Shown piece after piece: positions 28,447 through 36,621 of a DNA stretch of 64,000 nt. The first letter of the stretch is position 1; every line of letters begins with the position of its first letter. The notes under the pieces are model-generated. The model ran no database searches. It was not told the origin of the DNA and worked only from the letters and a program-made list of their open reading frames with translations. The DNA comes from CAYVQF01 sp964454015. GTDB taxonomy: Bacteria; Myxococcota_A; Bradymonadia; UBA4248. A program made the position numbers and the translations under genes. The stretch is from the NCBI GenBank assembly GCA_964454015.1, contig CAYVQF010000006.1, positions 106,436 through 170,435 of the forward strand. Direction: 5' to 3'.

Positions 28447-29559
28447 TCACCGAGACTTCAGCTTCTTGAACAGGCCCTTGGACTTCGCCTTGACCCGACT
28501 GCCCGTCTCCTCGGCCAGCGCCTCCAACAACTCGCGCTCACGACCTTTGGCCTTCCGCGGTATCTCGACCTTCACCGTGACAATCAAGTCCCCCCGACCG
28601 CTGCCATCCAACACCGGCACCCCAGCCCCCTTCACCACGATCTCGTCGTTGGGCTGGGTCCCTGCGGCTATGTCCACCTGCACTGTCTCTTCCAGGGTCT
28701 CGATGCTCAGCTCCGTGCCTAAGGCCGCTTGAACGTAAGAGATGGGCGCGACCAAGCGCAGATGCACCCCATCACGGAGCAAGCGCGGGTGATCTTGCAC
28801 CGCCAGGAATACATAGAGGTCACCCGGTGGACCCCCGTTGCGGCCCGCCTCCCCTTCGTTGCGCAGACGCAAGCGCGAACCCGTGTCGACACCGGCAGGG
28901 ATACGCACCACTACCTTGCGCTCCCGCACCACCCGTCCCCGAGCGCCACAAGCCTTACAGGGGTTGTCAATGACTTCACCGCGGCCACGACAGGTTGGAC
29001 AATCCGTCGTCAGAGTAAAGAGCCCTTGGCGCGCATGCACCTGACCGCGCCCGCCACACATCCTACAACCCACCGGCTGGGCACCACCCGCGGCACCCGA
29101 ACCATCACAAGCCTCACACCGCTCCGAACGCGGCACCTCGATGGTCCGCTTCGTCCCCAGCACGGCCTCCTCGAAGCGCAACTCGAGATCGTAGCGCAAG
29201 TGTTCCCCGCGGCTCGGCGCATTGCGTTGCCGGCCCCCCCCCGAAAAACCAAAGAGATCGCCAAAGCCAAAGAGGTCACTCATCCGGCTGAATATGTCCT
29301 CCACATTCGAGTAGCCTGGCGAAAAGCCCGATGACTTCAAGCCATCGTGCCCATAGCGGTTGTAAAGCTCACGCTTCTGGTCGTCACTGAGAACCTCATA
29401 CGCCTCAGTCGCTTCCTTGAAACGATCCTCCGCCTCGGCGTCGTCCGGGTTGCGGTCGGGATGCAACTGCATCGCCAATTTGCGGTACGCCCGCTTGATC
29501 TCTTTGGCGTCGGCATCGCGTGCGACGCCGAGCACCTCGTAGTAGTCCCTTGATGTCAT
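28447..29559 (-). CDS. dnaJ: Chaperone DnaJ
   Basis: The 370-residue Hsp40 co-chaperone has the full class I layout. The J domain carries HPD at residues 33-35, which stimulates DnaK ATPase. A Gly/Phe-rich linker of about 75-115 follows. Four Cys-x-x-Cys-x-Gly-x-Gly-type repeats make the two zinc sites (CEACDGSG, CRMCGGRG, CPTCRGRG, CKACGARG). The substrate-binding C-terminal domains complete the protein. The fourth repeat has Ala-Arg where Gly-x-Gly is usual. No dnaK or grpE lies nearby. The gene is divergent from rpoH, which fits heat-shock control. Confidence 0.96.
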   Translation of the reverse strand: MTSRDYYEVLGVARDADAKEIKRAYRKLAMQLHPDRNPDDAEAEDRFKEATEAYEVLSDDQKRELYNRYGHDGLKSSGFSPGYSNVEDIFSRMSDLFGFGDLFGFSGGGRQRNAPSRGEHLRYDLELRFEEAVLGTKRTIEVPRSERCEACDGSGAAGGAQPVGCRMCGGRGQVHARQGLFTLTTDCPTCRGRGEVIDNPCKACGARGRVVRERKVVVRIPAGVDTGSRLRLRNEGEAGRNGGPPGDLYVFLAVQDHPRLLRDGVHLRLVAPISYVQAALGTELSIETLEETVQVDIAAGTQPNDEIVVKGAGVPVLDGSGRGDLIVTVKVEIPRKAKGRERELLEALAEETGSRVKAKSKGLFKKLKSR

Positions 29560-29624
29560 CGAGTGATCTCATTGCTAGGGTGAGACGTACAGCTACAGGG
29601 AACTGCGCTGCGAAACCGCCGGCT

Positions 29625-29652
29625 ACGCTAGACGCCGCCGCGTCTTTGTCAA
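29625..29652 (-). promoter_or_regulatory. Candidate dnaJ promoter
   Basis: On the reverse strand a perfect TTGACA (29652-29647) is followed after 16 bases by TAGCGT (29630-29625), placing transcription about 60 bases before the dnaJ start. The -35 element is a consensus match. The -10 matches only in its outer bases, so strength is uncertain. No clear heat-shock-sigma consensus was seen. Confidence 0.4.
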
Positions 29653-29712
29653 GCTAGGATCGCCCTGCAAAAACCTAAGGATTAAGAGATCACGCATAAA
29701 AAGAGAGAACTT

Positions 29713-29828
29713 TCCACAATCATGTGGACTATTTTCTCGGCCTGACCCGTTAGAGACCCCAGCTTCTACTGAAGCTGAGCTATCAATATCAAACCCAACC
29801 GTCGCTCCGCTCAGCGCGACGCTGGAGG
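29713..29828 (+). promoter_or_regulatory. Hairpin-rich rpoH leader
   Basis: Three short inverted repeats precede rpoH. The first is TCCACA/TGTGGA at 29713-29728, the second CAGCTTC/GAAGCTG at 29760-29777, and the third CGTCGC/GCGACG at 29800-29821. The last ends two bases before the GGAGG ribosome site (29824-29828). Structure near the ribosome site of a heat-shock sigma gene could give temperature-dependent translation, but this is inference. The 274-base spacer is noticeably richer in A and T than the surrounding genes. Confidence 0.4.
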
Positions 29829-29833
29829 CTCAC

Positions 29834-30745
29834 ATGGCTAGCGCACAGAAAACCAACCGAACCAACATCGATCACAGCGATGCATATGCGCAGGACTCGC
29901 TCAAGCGCTACCTCGCGGACATCCGCACCTATCCCGTCCTCACGCGGGAAGAAGAAAGCCACTTCGCCCTCGCCGCCCTCGACGGCCAGAGCAAAGCTGC
30001 CGACCACTTGGTCAATTGTAATCTACGCTTGGTGGTCAAAATCGCCCTCGAATATCAATCCAGCCGCATCAACCTCTTGGACCTCATTCAAGAGGGTAAC
30101 TTGGGGCTGATCCAGGCGGTGCGCAAGTTCGACATTCACAGAAACATCCGCCTCTCCACCTACGCCCAATTCTGGATTCGCGCCTTCATCCTCAAATACC
30201 TCATGGACAACTACAAGCTGGTCAAGGTGGGCACCACCCAAGCCCAGCGAAAACTCTTCTACAACCTCAAGCGGGAGAAAGAGCGCCTCATCCAGCAGGG
30301 CATTCAACCCACCGCCGAAGCCCTCGCGCGTCACCTCGACGTCCGGGAGAAGGACATCGTCGAGATGGAGACCCGTCTCACCGGTCGGGAAGTCAGCCTC
30401 GATGCCCCCATCAACGATGAGTCCAACAGCCTCATCGACATCATCCCCTCGGCCGCCATTCAAGCCGACGATGCCTTCGAACAGAAGCACGTCAGCAAAC
30501 ACATCTCCGCCCGCATGCGCCGCTTTCGCACCCAACTCAAGGGTAGGGACTGCGAAATCTGGGATCGGCGCCTGGTCAGCGATCAACCTCTGACCCTCCA
30601 AGAACTCGGTGACCTCTTTGGCGTCAGCAGGGAGCGGGCGCGCCAACTCGAAGCCCGGGTGCTGCGCAGCCTCAGCCGCTACTTGAGCGAGGACAAGGAC
30701 TTCGTCGACGCCATTGAGCTGGGAATGCCAAGCCTACTGAACTAA
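29834..30745 (+). CDS. rpoH: RNA polymerase heat-shock sigma factor
   Basis: The 303-residue sigma-70 family protein has region 1.2 (SLKRYLADIRTYPVLT), region 2 (NLRLVVKIALEY, LDLIQEGNLGLIQAVRKFD, IRLSTYAQFWIRAFI), region 3 and a helix-turn-helix in region 4 (TLQELGDLFGVSRERARQLEARVL). It carries the RpoH box QRKLFYNL after region 2.4, which separates RpoH from housekeeping and stationary-phase sigma factors. Its length is typical. ATG 29834 lies behind GGAGG. It is divergent from dnaJ, a classic heat-shock target, and converges with the cardiolipin synthase gene twelve bases away. Confidence 0.94.
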   Translation: MASAQKTNRTNIDHSDAYAQDSLKRYLADIRTYPVLTREEESHFALAALDGQSKAADHLVNCNLRLVVKIALEYQSSRINLLDLIQEGNLGLIQAVRKFDIHRNIRLSTYAQFWIRAFILKYLMDNYKLVKVGTTQAQRKLFYNLKREKERLIQQGIQPTAEALARHLDVREKDIVEMETRLTGREVSLDAPINDESNSLIDIIPSAAIQADDAFEQKHVSKHISARMRRFRTQLKGRDCEIWDRRLVSDQPLTLQELGDLFGVSRERARQLEARVLRSLSRYLSEDKDFVDAIELGMPSLLN

Positions 30746-30757
30746 GCCCGGCACACC

Positions 30758-32200
30758 TCACAACAGCGGGCTGGTCAGACGCGCATAGGCCTCGAAGAGG
30801 CGGTAGTGCAGAGGACGTTGCGCCATGACCTCCAAGGTAATCTCCTGGGCATCGGCCAAGTCCGCCAAAAACTGGGACTCCAACTGCGACGCAAAACCCG
30901 TCCCATAAATGAACGCGTTGATCTCGAAGTTGAGCTTGAACGAACGAATGTCCATGTTCGCCGAGCCCACCGTGCCGCAACTACCATCTACCACCAGGGT
31001 CTTACTGTGGAGGAAACCCTTCTGGTACTCGTAAATCCGCACCCCCGATCGAATCAGCTCCCCGTAATACGAACGACCGGCCCATAGGACCAAACGCAAG
31101 TCGCTGCGCTTGGGCAACAGCAGCCGAACATCTACGCCACGCAACGCCGCTGAAATCAGCGCCACCCTGATCGCTTCATCGGGAACGAAGTAAGGCGTCG
31201 TGATGTAGCATCGATCGACAGCCGTACAGATGGCCAAAAACATCTGCAAGTGAATCGAGCGCCACTCCAGATCGGGGCCACTAGGAATGATCTGAACCAG
31301 GTCTTCACCGCCACAAAAAGGATAGGGAAAAAAGTCTCCCCCCTCGATCGAACGACCCGTGGCATAGTGCCAGTCCTCGACAAAAACCCGCTCCAAACCA
31401 CGGACCGCAGGACCGACCAGACGCAGATGGGTGTCGCGCCAATGACCCAAGCGTCGTCCCTTGCCCTCATACTCCTCGCCAATGTTCAGCCCGCCTGAAA
31501 AGCCTATCAGACCATCGACCACCACCAGCTTGCGGTGATTGCGGAAGTTCCACCGCAACCGGAATGGCCACAGGGGAAAGCGGATGGGCAAGAATACGCC
31601 GACCTCTACCCCGGCCGCGCGCAGCGGAGCCAACCAAGCCTTCGACAAGTGCCAACTACCAACCCCATCATAGAGAAAGCGCACCTCTACACCTTGCTCT
31701 GCCTTGGCGATGAGCGCCTGCCTCAGGCGATCACCCGCTTGATCGGCTTTGACAATGTAGTAGGCCACGTGCACGTAGCGTTGCGCGTCCTGAATCGCCC
31801 TGAATATGGCCGGATATGCCTCCGAGGCGTTGCACAGGATGCTCACCGCATTGCCAATGGTGATCGACTCCTCGCTGTGACGCATCGCCAAAGAGATCAA
31901 CGACCGATGACGCTCAAAAATGGCCTTCACCGCCGCCTCGTTGCGGTGACCCGCCGCCGTCTGCACATCGTGGGGTAAGCCCTTGCGCAACCAAGCACGC
32001 TTGCGCGCCTTCCGAGCGCTACGCCGGCGCAAGCGACGTCGACCGAAGAGCAAATAGAGAAAGAGCCCCAAGTAAGGCAACGCGATCAACGCCAACAACC
32101 ACGACAACGCAGAGGTCGGCTGGCGCTTCTCCATCACGATCCACGCCGATACCACCAACAGCGTTGACACTGTCAACGCAGTGATCACCACATCGCCCAT
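30758..32200 (-). CDS. cls: Cardiolipin synthase (phospholipase D family)
   Basis: The 480-residue membrane enzyme has two N-terminal membrane spans followed by a very basic segment. Two phospholipase D catalytic motifs follow: HRKLVVVDG near residue 220 and HSKTLVVDG near residue 400, each with the Hx(K)x4D pattern. Bacterial enzymes of this layout join two phosphatidylglycerols, or a phosphatidylglycerol and another lipid, to make cardiolipin at the inner membrane. The length matches the ClsA-type family. The gene is transcribed with, and 45 bases downstream of, the MXAN_5187-like gene. A perfect 19-base palindrome lies in its first codons. Confidence 0.93.
   Translation of the reverse strand: MGDVVITALTVSTLLVVSAWIVMEKRQPTSALSWLLALIALPYLGLFLYLLFGRRRLRRRSARKARKRAWLRKGLPHDVQTAAGHRNEAAVKAIFERHRSLISLAMRHSEESITIGNAVSILCNASEAYPAIFRAIQDAQRYVHVAYYIVKADQAGDRLRQALIAKAEQGVEVRFLYDGVGSWHLSKAWLAPLRAAGVEVGVFLPIRFPLWPFRLRWNFRNHRKLVVVDGLIGFSGGLNIGEEYEGKGRRLGHWRDTHLRLVGPAVRGLERVFVEDWHYATGRSIEGGDFFPYPFCGGEDLVQIIPSGPDLEWRSIHLQMFLAICTAVDRCYITTPYFVPDEAIRVALISAALRGVDVRLLLPKRSDLRLVLWAGRSYYGELIRSGVRIYEYQKGFLHSKTLVVDGSCGTVGSANMDIRSFKLNFEINAFIYGTGFASQLESQFLADLADAQEITLEVMAQRPLHYRLFEAYARLTSPLL
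32161..32179. repeat. Perfect 19-base palindrome within the start of cls
   Basis: Nine-base arms (GCGTTGACA and TGTCAACGC) flank a single central base at codons 8-13 of cls. Such symmetry fits a binding site for a dimeric regulator, though it lies inside the coding sequence and may be chance. Confidence 0.5.
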
Positions 32201-32245
32201 CTGCCCTCGACAACCACACCGCCCTATCCCTGCACCGCCAAGAGA

Positions 32246-33715
32246 TCAGCGCTTCGGTTTGGGCTTTAAAACCGCCTTGCCATCCTTTACCACCACCTCG
32301 AAGTCCACCTCGCGACAGCGATGGGTCGCACGCACCTTTTCTTCCTGGCTCCGCAAGCTCTGTTCAAAACGATCGAAGGGCATGGCGTTGCGCGGCATCC
32401 CAAGCTGCTCACGCGCCGCGTTGAACTGATCGTAGAGCTGACGAGCCGAAGCGGCGCCTGGGGCAGCGCCTGGCCGCGCCTCCGCCTGGGCACGGGCCGC
32501 TGCTGGCGGCGGCGCTGCCGACGGCGGCGGCGCCAGCGGACGCGGTGCCACCGAGCCAGCCGCCCCCCGAGAAGGTTGCGCAGAACCAGCTGGCCTGGCT
32601 TCACCTTGCCCCACCGGCGCACCCCCTGGGCGCAGCCCCGGCGCCGGCGAAGACACCGCTGGACTCAGCGTCGAGGGCCGCAGAACACCGCCCCGCGGCA
32701 CCGGCCCAGCGCCAACCCGCGCTCCGCCGCCTGGAAGACCAGGTCGCACCGCTGGCGTCGCCTGAGAAATCGGGCCCACACCCCGGCTCATGGGACGCCG
32801 ATCCGCCCCCACACCAGGACGCTGCGCCTGCGCCAACTCCCGAGGACTGGGAGCGTTCGCCGCCACCAGCACCCGAGACAACCCGGGGACCGAGCCTCGC
32901 TCTGCCGCAGGCGCTGAAGGTGGATGCACCGCAGCAGGCGCCTCAACGGGTGTCGGCGCGCTGTCCTCTTCATCAGAACGCGAAAACGCCGACTGCCATA
33001 CGCCCGCCGGACCGGGAGACGCCGCAGCGCCCCCCGAACGCACAGGACTCACCGCAGCCGCAGGCCGAACGGGGGCTCCTCCCTGCCCCCCACCAAAAGG
33101 ATCCAAGCCCACGGCCTTCAAACCGCTCTCGGCACGAACCGAGAAATCATCCACGTCATCATCGTCATCATCGACGTCGAAAGCGCTCCGCAACGCTGAG
33201 GCCGCGGCCTGCTTCTCACGCCCCCCTGACGCCGCGCCCCCGCCAAAGCCAGCCCCGAGGGCCGCCAAAAACGACTCCGCAGCGCCAGCCACCTCGGCCA
33301 CCTCGGCGCTCCGCTCGCTGGACCCTGAGGCTGCCACCGCCGCCTCTTGCCCCTCCTCTCGTTGCCCTTCCGCTACGGCGCGCTTGGCCTGACGATGCCG
33401 TACCCGATCTCGGTGGCGCTTGAAGGTCCCCTCTTCCATCTCCCGCAGCGAGCGGTTCCAATAGGTCGAGTAGGAGTAGAACTTCTGCAACAAGCCGCGA
33501 AAGCGAAACTTGACCGCCGTGTTGCGAATCTGGACCTGCTCCAAACTCCGCATCAAACGCACGACATCCGTTCGCAGCACACTCGGCGCCACCCGCTCGA
33601 TGCCCAAAAAATACTGCTCGTAACGAACACGCAGTATATCTAGCTTCCTAGCAAACTCCTCGACATCCGCCTGAATCTGCTCCTGGGAAACCTCTTCATC
33701 TCTTCTGACAGCCAT
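32246..33715 (-). CDS. MXAN_5187-like protein with long disordered linker
   Basis: The 489-residue protein has an N-terminal helical domain (residues 1-110, ending in a basic coiled coil), a Pro/Gly/Ala-rich low-complexity region with an Asp run (DVDDDDDDVDDF) from about 120 to 400, and a small C-terminal domain. That domain has LYDQFNAAREQLGMP, FDRFEQSLRSQEEKV and FEVVVKDGKAVLKPKPK. From memory it resembles the C-terminal domain of the myxobacterial MXAN_5187 family, whose function is not established; a search would decide. There is no signal peptide or membrane span. ATG 33715 is clear. It is upstream of cls on the same strand. Confidence 0.7.
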   Translation of the reverse strand: MAVRRDEEVSQEQIQADVEEFARKLDILRVRYEQYFLGIERVAPSVLRTDVVRLMRSLEQVQIRNTAVKFRFRGLLQKFYSYSTYWNRSLREMEEGTFKRHRDRVRHRQAKRAVAEGQREEGQEAAVAASGSSERSAEVAEVAGAAESFLAALGAGFGGGAASGGREKQAAASALRSAFDVDDDDDDVDDFSVRAESGLKAVGLDPFGGGQGGAPVRPAAAVSPVRSGGAAASPGPAGVWQSAFSRSDEEDSAPTPVEAPAAVHPPSAPAAERGSVPGLSRVLVAANAPSPRELAQAQRPGVGADRRPMSRGVGPISQATPAVRPGLPGGGARVGAGPVPRGGVLRPSTLSPAVSSPAPGLRPGGAPVGQGEARPAGSAQPSRGAAGSVAPRPLAPPPSAAPPPAAARAQAEARPGAAPGAASARQLYDQFNAAREQLGMPRNAMPFDRFEQSLRSQEEKVRATHRCREVDFEVVVKDGKAVLKPKPKR

Positions 33716-33823
33716 GGCAGCACCATCTGGTCACGCCGCACCACCCGACGCTCATCCTACACACTTCCACTCGCCAGGCCTACCCAAGAGTGCCAAGAAC
33801 ACCCGAGCAAAACGCGGCAACCG

Positions 33824-34696
33824 CTAAAAATAGACGCTCAACGAACCGGCAAAAACCCGGTCGCCGCTGTCATCGAGATTGTGCTGATAACTGGCGTCGA
33901 AACCCAGCGCCGCGTTCTTGTCGCGAAATCCGGCGCCCATCGACAACCGCGAGTGCTGAACCAGCTCGTCGTAGCTGTAGCCACCACGCACCGGAAAAAG
34001 ACCGGCGATCATGTACTCAGCTCCCAAACGCCACGTCCGCGCGGACTCCGGATGGGCCGCGCTCAGATTGAACAGGAGATCACCCGAGAGATGGATCCCG
34101 TAGTCCCAACTCGACAGCGCGGCCCCAAGCGCTACCCCCCGCGGCAAAGCCTCATCATAACCGCCATTGACCAGATTCAACCCGACCACACCAAAACTCA
34201 ACGCCGACGTCGGCTGAACCATCAAGCCAGCATCCAGGGTCAATGCCGCCAGGACCTCAGCCCCATCCTTCTTCACCTGAGAGTAGTTCACCCCTGCGCC
34301 CAACTTCACCATCCCATCCAACAATGGGAAAGCCAGTCCCCCACGAAAGTGCATCCCCTCGTGCTTGAGCCCATCGTCGGGATTGCCCGTCTCGTAAACG
34401 AAAGCCATCGCCGCACCAAAACTCGGGTTGCTCTTGGTGTCCACCACATTGGCCGTAATCGCGTTCACCTCGCTGCGACCGTCATACACATAGCCAGCCT
34501 CGGCCGCGTACATGATCGCCGACACGATCCCCGCCGGATTATGCCACAGAGACGACGAGCCTGCAGAACCCGCCGTCAGGGCCTCACCCATCCCCGCCGA
34601 GCGACTCGTCGCGCGCAGCTCTTGAGCCGATAGCGAACCCATACCCAGCGTTGAGAACAGCACCGCCGCCACTATGAAGGTCACTCGCCATTTCAT
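33824..34696 (-). CDS. Outer-membrane beta-barrel protein (PorV/UPF0164-like)
   Basis: The 290-residue protein starts at ATG 34696, which places a signal peptide (cleavage near SLSAQE) at the N terminus. The longer frame to 34783 does not. The mature start ELRATSRSAGMGEALTAGSAGSSSLWHNPAGI matches the opening of PorV-like and UPF0164 barrels, where an NPA turn follows a helix. Alternating strands with Gly and aromatic residues follow, and the protein ends in Tyr-Phe, the usual barrel-assembly signal. Its role, transport or structural, is unknown. It is 108 bases before the MXAN_5187-like gene on the same strand, and divergent from the HD-GYP gene. Confidence 0.8.
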   Translation of the reverse strand: MKWRVTFIVAAVLFSTLGMGSLSAQELRATSRSAGMGEALTAGSAGSSSLWHNPAGIVSAIMYAAEAGYVYDGRSEVNAITANVVDTKSNPSFGAAMAFVYETGNPDDGLKHEGMHFRGGLAFPLLDGMVKLGAGVNYSQVKKDGAEVLAALTLDAGLMVQPTSALSFGVVGLNLVNGGYDEALPRGVALGAALSSWDYGIHLSGDLLFNLSAAHPESARTWRLGAEYMIAGLFPVRGGYSYDELVQHSRLSMGAGFRDKNAALGFDASYQHNLDDSGDRVFAGSLSVYF

Positions 34697-34939
34697 CGCT
34701 TTACCCTGCGCCTTCTTCAATGCACTCCATTGCCTGCTCACCAGCCGCGACAACGCGCCAGACCGGAAACCATGGAACGACACTACACGCCCACCCCCAA
34801 GACGACAAAAAACGCAGGTCTCTCCTCTTGGCCTACAAAACTAGACACGCCACCACACACACCTACACTACACCCATCGTCGCACCTCTGGGTGTCTCTT
34901 CATCCATCCGACGCCAGCACAGCTTCTGCAGGAACTCCC

Positions 34940-35608
34940 ATGGTTGATGCCATCACCGTACCCGACATCGCCCCGCGCCTCGAAAACCAACACCTGCCTC
35001 CTACCCCCGCCGCCGACCAGGTCTTCGCAAGCCTCCGCAACTGGCTGGCCTATCGCCACCATTCCCTGTGGCTCCACGCCGTGCGCGTCGCCATCTCGGC
35101 CCGCAAGACCGCTGCCATCCTCGGCCTCAGCGCCACCCAATGCCGAACCGTGGGGCAAGCGGCCATCCTCCACGACATCGGCAAACTGCTCATCCCACGC
35201 AACTGCTTCGACCGCTCCGGACCCCTCGACGGACTCGGCTGGCAGAACATCCAACGCCACCCCGTCCTCGGCGCCGATGTCCTCTGCCGTTATGAAGCCC
35301 TCGGCCACCTCGTCCCTGCCGTCCTCTTTCACCACGAGCGCTGGGACGGACGCGGCTACCCCCAGGGACTCAAAGGCGACGCCATCCCTCTAGAGGCCCG
35401 CATCATCGCCGTCTGCGACAGCTTCGACGCCATGACCAATGACCGCGTCTATCGCAACGCCCTCAGCCAGCGCGCCGCCTACGCCGAAATCAACGCCCAC
35501 GCCGGCACCCAGTTCGATCCCAACGTCGTCAGCGCCTTCCTCTCCCACACCCTGCGCACCGAGCGTCGACCCACACCCAACCTCAGGCACGTCAGCCACA
35601 TGCTCTAA
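34940..35608 (+). CDS. HD-GYP domain cyclic di-GMP phosphodiesterase
   Basis: The 222-residue cytoplasmic protein is a minimal HD-GYP domain with no receiver or sensor. It has the metal-binding HD at residues 78-79 (ILHDIGK), downstream His residues (HPVLGADVL, FHHERWDGRGYP) and the GYP motif. HD-GYP enzymes hydrolyse cyclic di-GMP to pGpG or GMP. I chose ATG 34940, preceded by AGGA. The frame continues upstream but with unconvincing Thr/Pro-rich sequence. It ends tail-to-tail with the ECF sigma gene, overlapping by four bases. Confidence 0.9.
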   Translation: MVDAITVPDIAPRLENQHLPPTPAADQVFASLRNWLAYRHHSLWLHAVRVAISARKTAAILGLSATQCRTVGQAAILHDIGKLLIPRNCFDRSGPLDGLGWQNIQRHPVLGADVLCRYEALGHLVPAVLFHHERWDGRGYPQGLKGDAIPLEARIIAVCDSFDAMTNDRVYRNALSQRAAYAEINAHAGTQFDPNVVSAFLSHTLRTERRPTPNLRHVSHML

Positions 35609-36273
35609 GCGTAGGCCACTGGCGCAGCCTCACCCTGGTGACGCTGACCCATGGGCGCAAAGCTACCATCGGCGATGAAAGCATCGCGCATCAAGCGCCG
35701 CCCACGAAACAGGCGACTCATCACCGTCCCTACCGGACAACCCACCATCTCCGCCACGTCGCGGTAGCTGAAACCCTGCAAGTCCGCCAACACCACCACA
35801 TGCCTAAACACCGGCGGCAGCGCCATGATCGCTGCTTTGATCTGGACCGCCAACTGACGCGCCAACAACGGCTGCTCAGGGTCACGCCGGCCACCACTGC
35901 GCTGACCATGGGTCGCATGTAAGACCACATCCCCACCATCCAGCGACAGAATCTCCGACTCTTTCACCCGGCGACGATACTGGTTGATGAAGGTGTTCGT
36001 CATGATGCGATAGAGCCAGGCCCGACAGTTGGTCCCGTCCTCGAAACGCTCGAAAAACATGTAGGCCTTCAGAAAGGTCTCCTGCACCAGGTCTTCCGCT
36101 TCCGCCGGATGATGGGTCAACTTCAGCGCCGCGCCCAACAGCTCCTGGCGATAAGGCAGCGCCGCGCGCTCAAAGCGCTCCAACAAGGACAGGCGCACAC
36201 CCGTTCGCGGAACACTCGCAAAGGAACTCTCACTCGCAGAACTTTTTCTCATGGCGCTACCCACTTGGTTCAC
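35605..36273 (-). CDS. ECF-type RNA polymerase sigma factor
   Basis: The 222-residue protein has region 2 (AEDLVQETFLKAYMFFERF, CRAWLYRIMTNTFINQYRRR) and region 4 (IMALPPVFRHVVVLADLQG, YRDVAEMVGCPVGTVMSRLFRGRRLM) of extracytoplasmic-function sigma factors. The linker and the 30-residue extensions at each end are slightly longer than average. No anti-sigma factor or membrane sensor gene is adjacent, so control must act otherwise or in trans. GTG 36273 is taken as start, with ATG 36252 possible. The gene is divergent from gyrA across 348 bases. Confidence 0.9.
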   Translation of the reverse strand: MNQVGSAMRKSSASESSFASVPRTGVRLSLLERFERAALPYRQELLGAALKLTHHPAEAEDLVQETFLKAYMFFERFEDGTNCRAWLYRIMTNTFINQYRRRVKESEILSLDGGDVVLHATHGQRSGGRRDPEQPLLARQLAVQIKAAIMALPPVFRHVVVLADLQGFSYRDVAEMVGCPVGTVMSRLFRGRRLMRDAFIADGSFAPMGQRHQGEAAPVAYA

Positions 36274-36621
36274 TTTCGCACGACCTAAGCACTACATGCA
36301 CGCAGAACACCCTAAACGCAAAGCACATGCCAACACGCAACCCGGCCGCAAGCCCCCATAAACACATCGCTTTCAACCACAGACACCACCACCACCCAAC
36401 AGGAACTACGCACCGCTGTACCATAACGAAACAACCGTCCCATTCGGAAACAAAGACCCCGCCGCCCGCCAAAGTAAAAGATGGAGACTCGCCCAAAGAC
36501 CAAAATTCGTGTATCATGGCGCACCCTCGACTGAGGGACCCAACAGAGTTGCGACCCACGTGGAGCCCCTGCACCACTCCGGCGACACTCCCGTTTTCAA
36601 CGCAGAAGACTGAGGTCAGCG
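36274..36621. other. 348-base intergenic region between ECF sigma gene and gyrA
   Basis: The region is poorer in G and richer in A and C than the genes beside it. It should hold the divergent promoters. A TATCAT at 36512-36517 could be a -10 element for gyrA but has no good -35 partner, and GAGGT just before 36622 is the gyrA ribosome site. I see no small gene, tRNA or strong hairpin. Confidence 0.5.
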
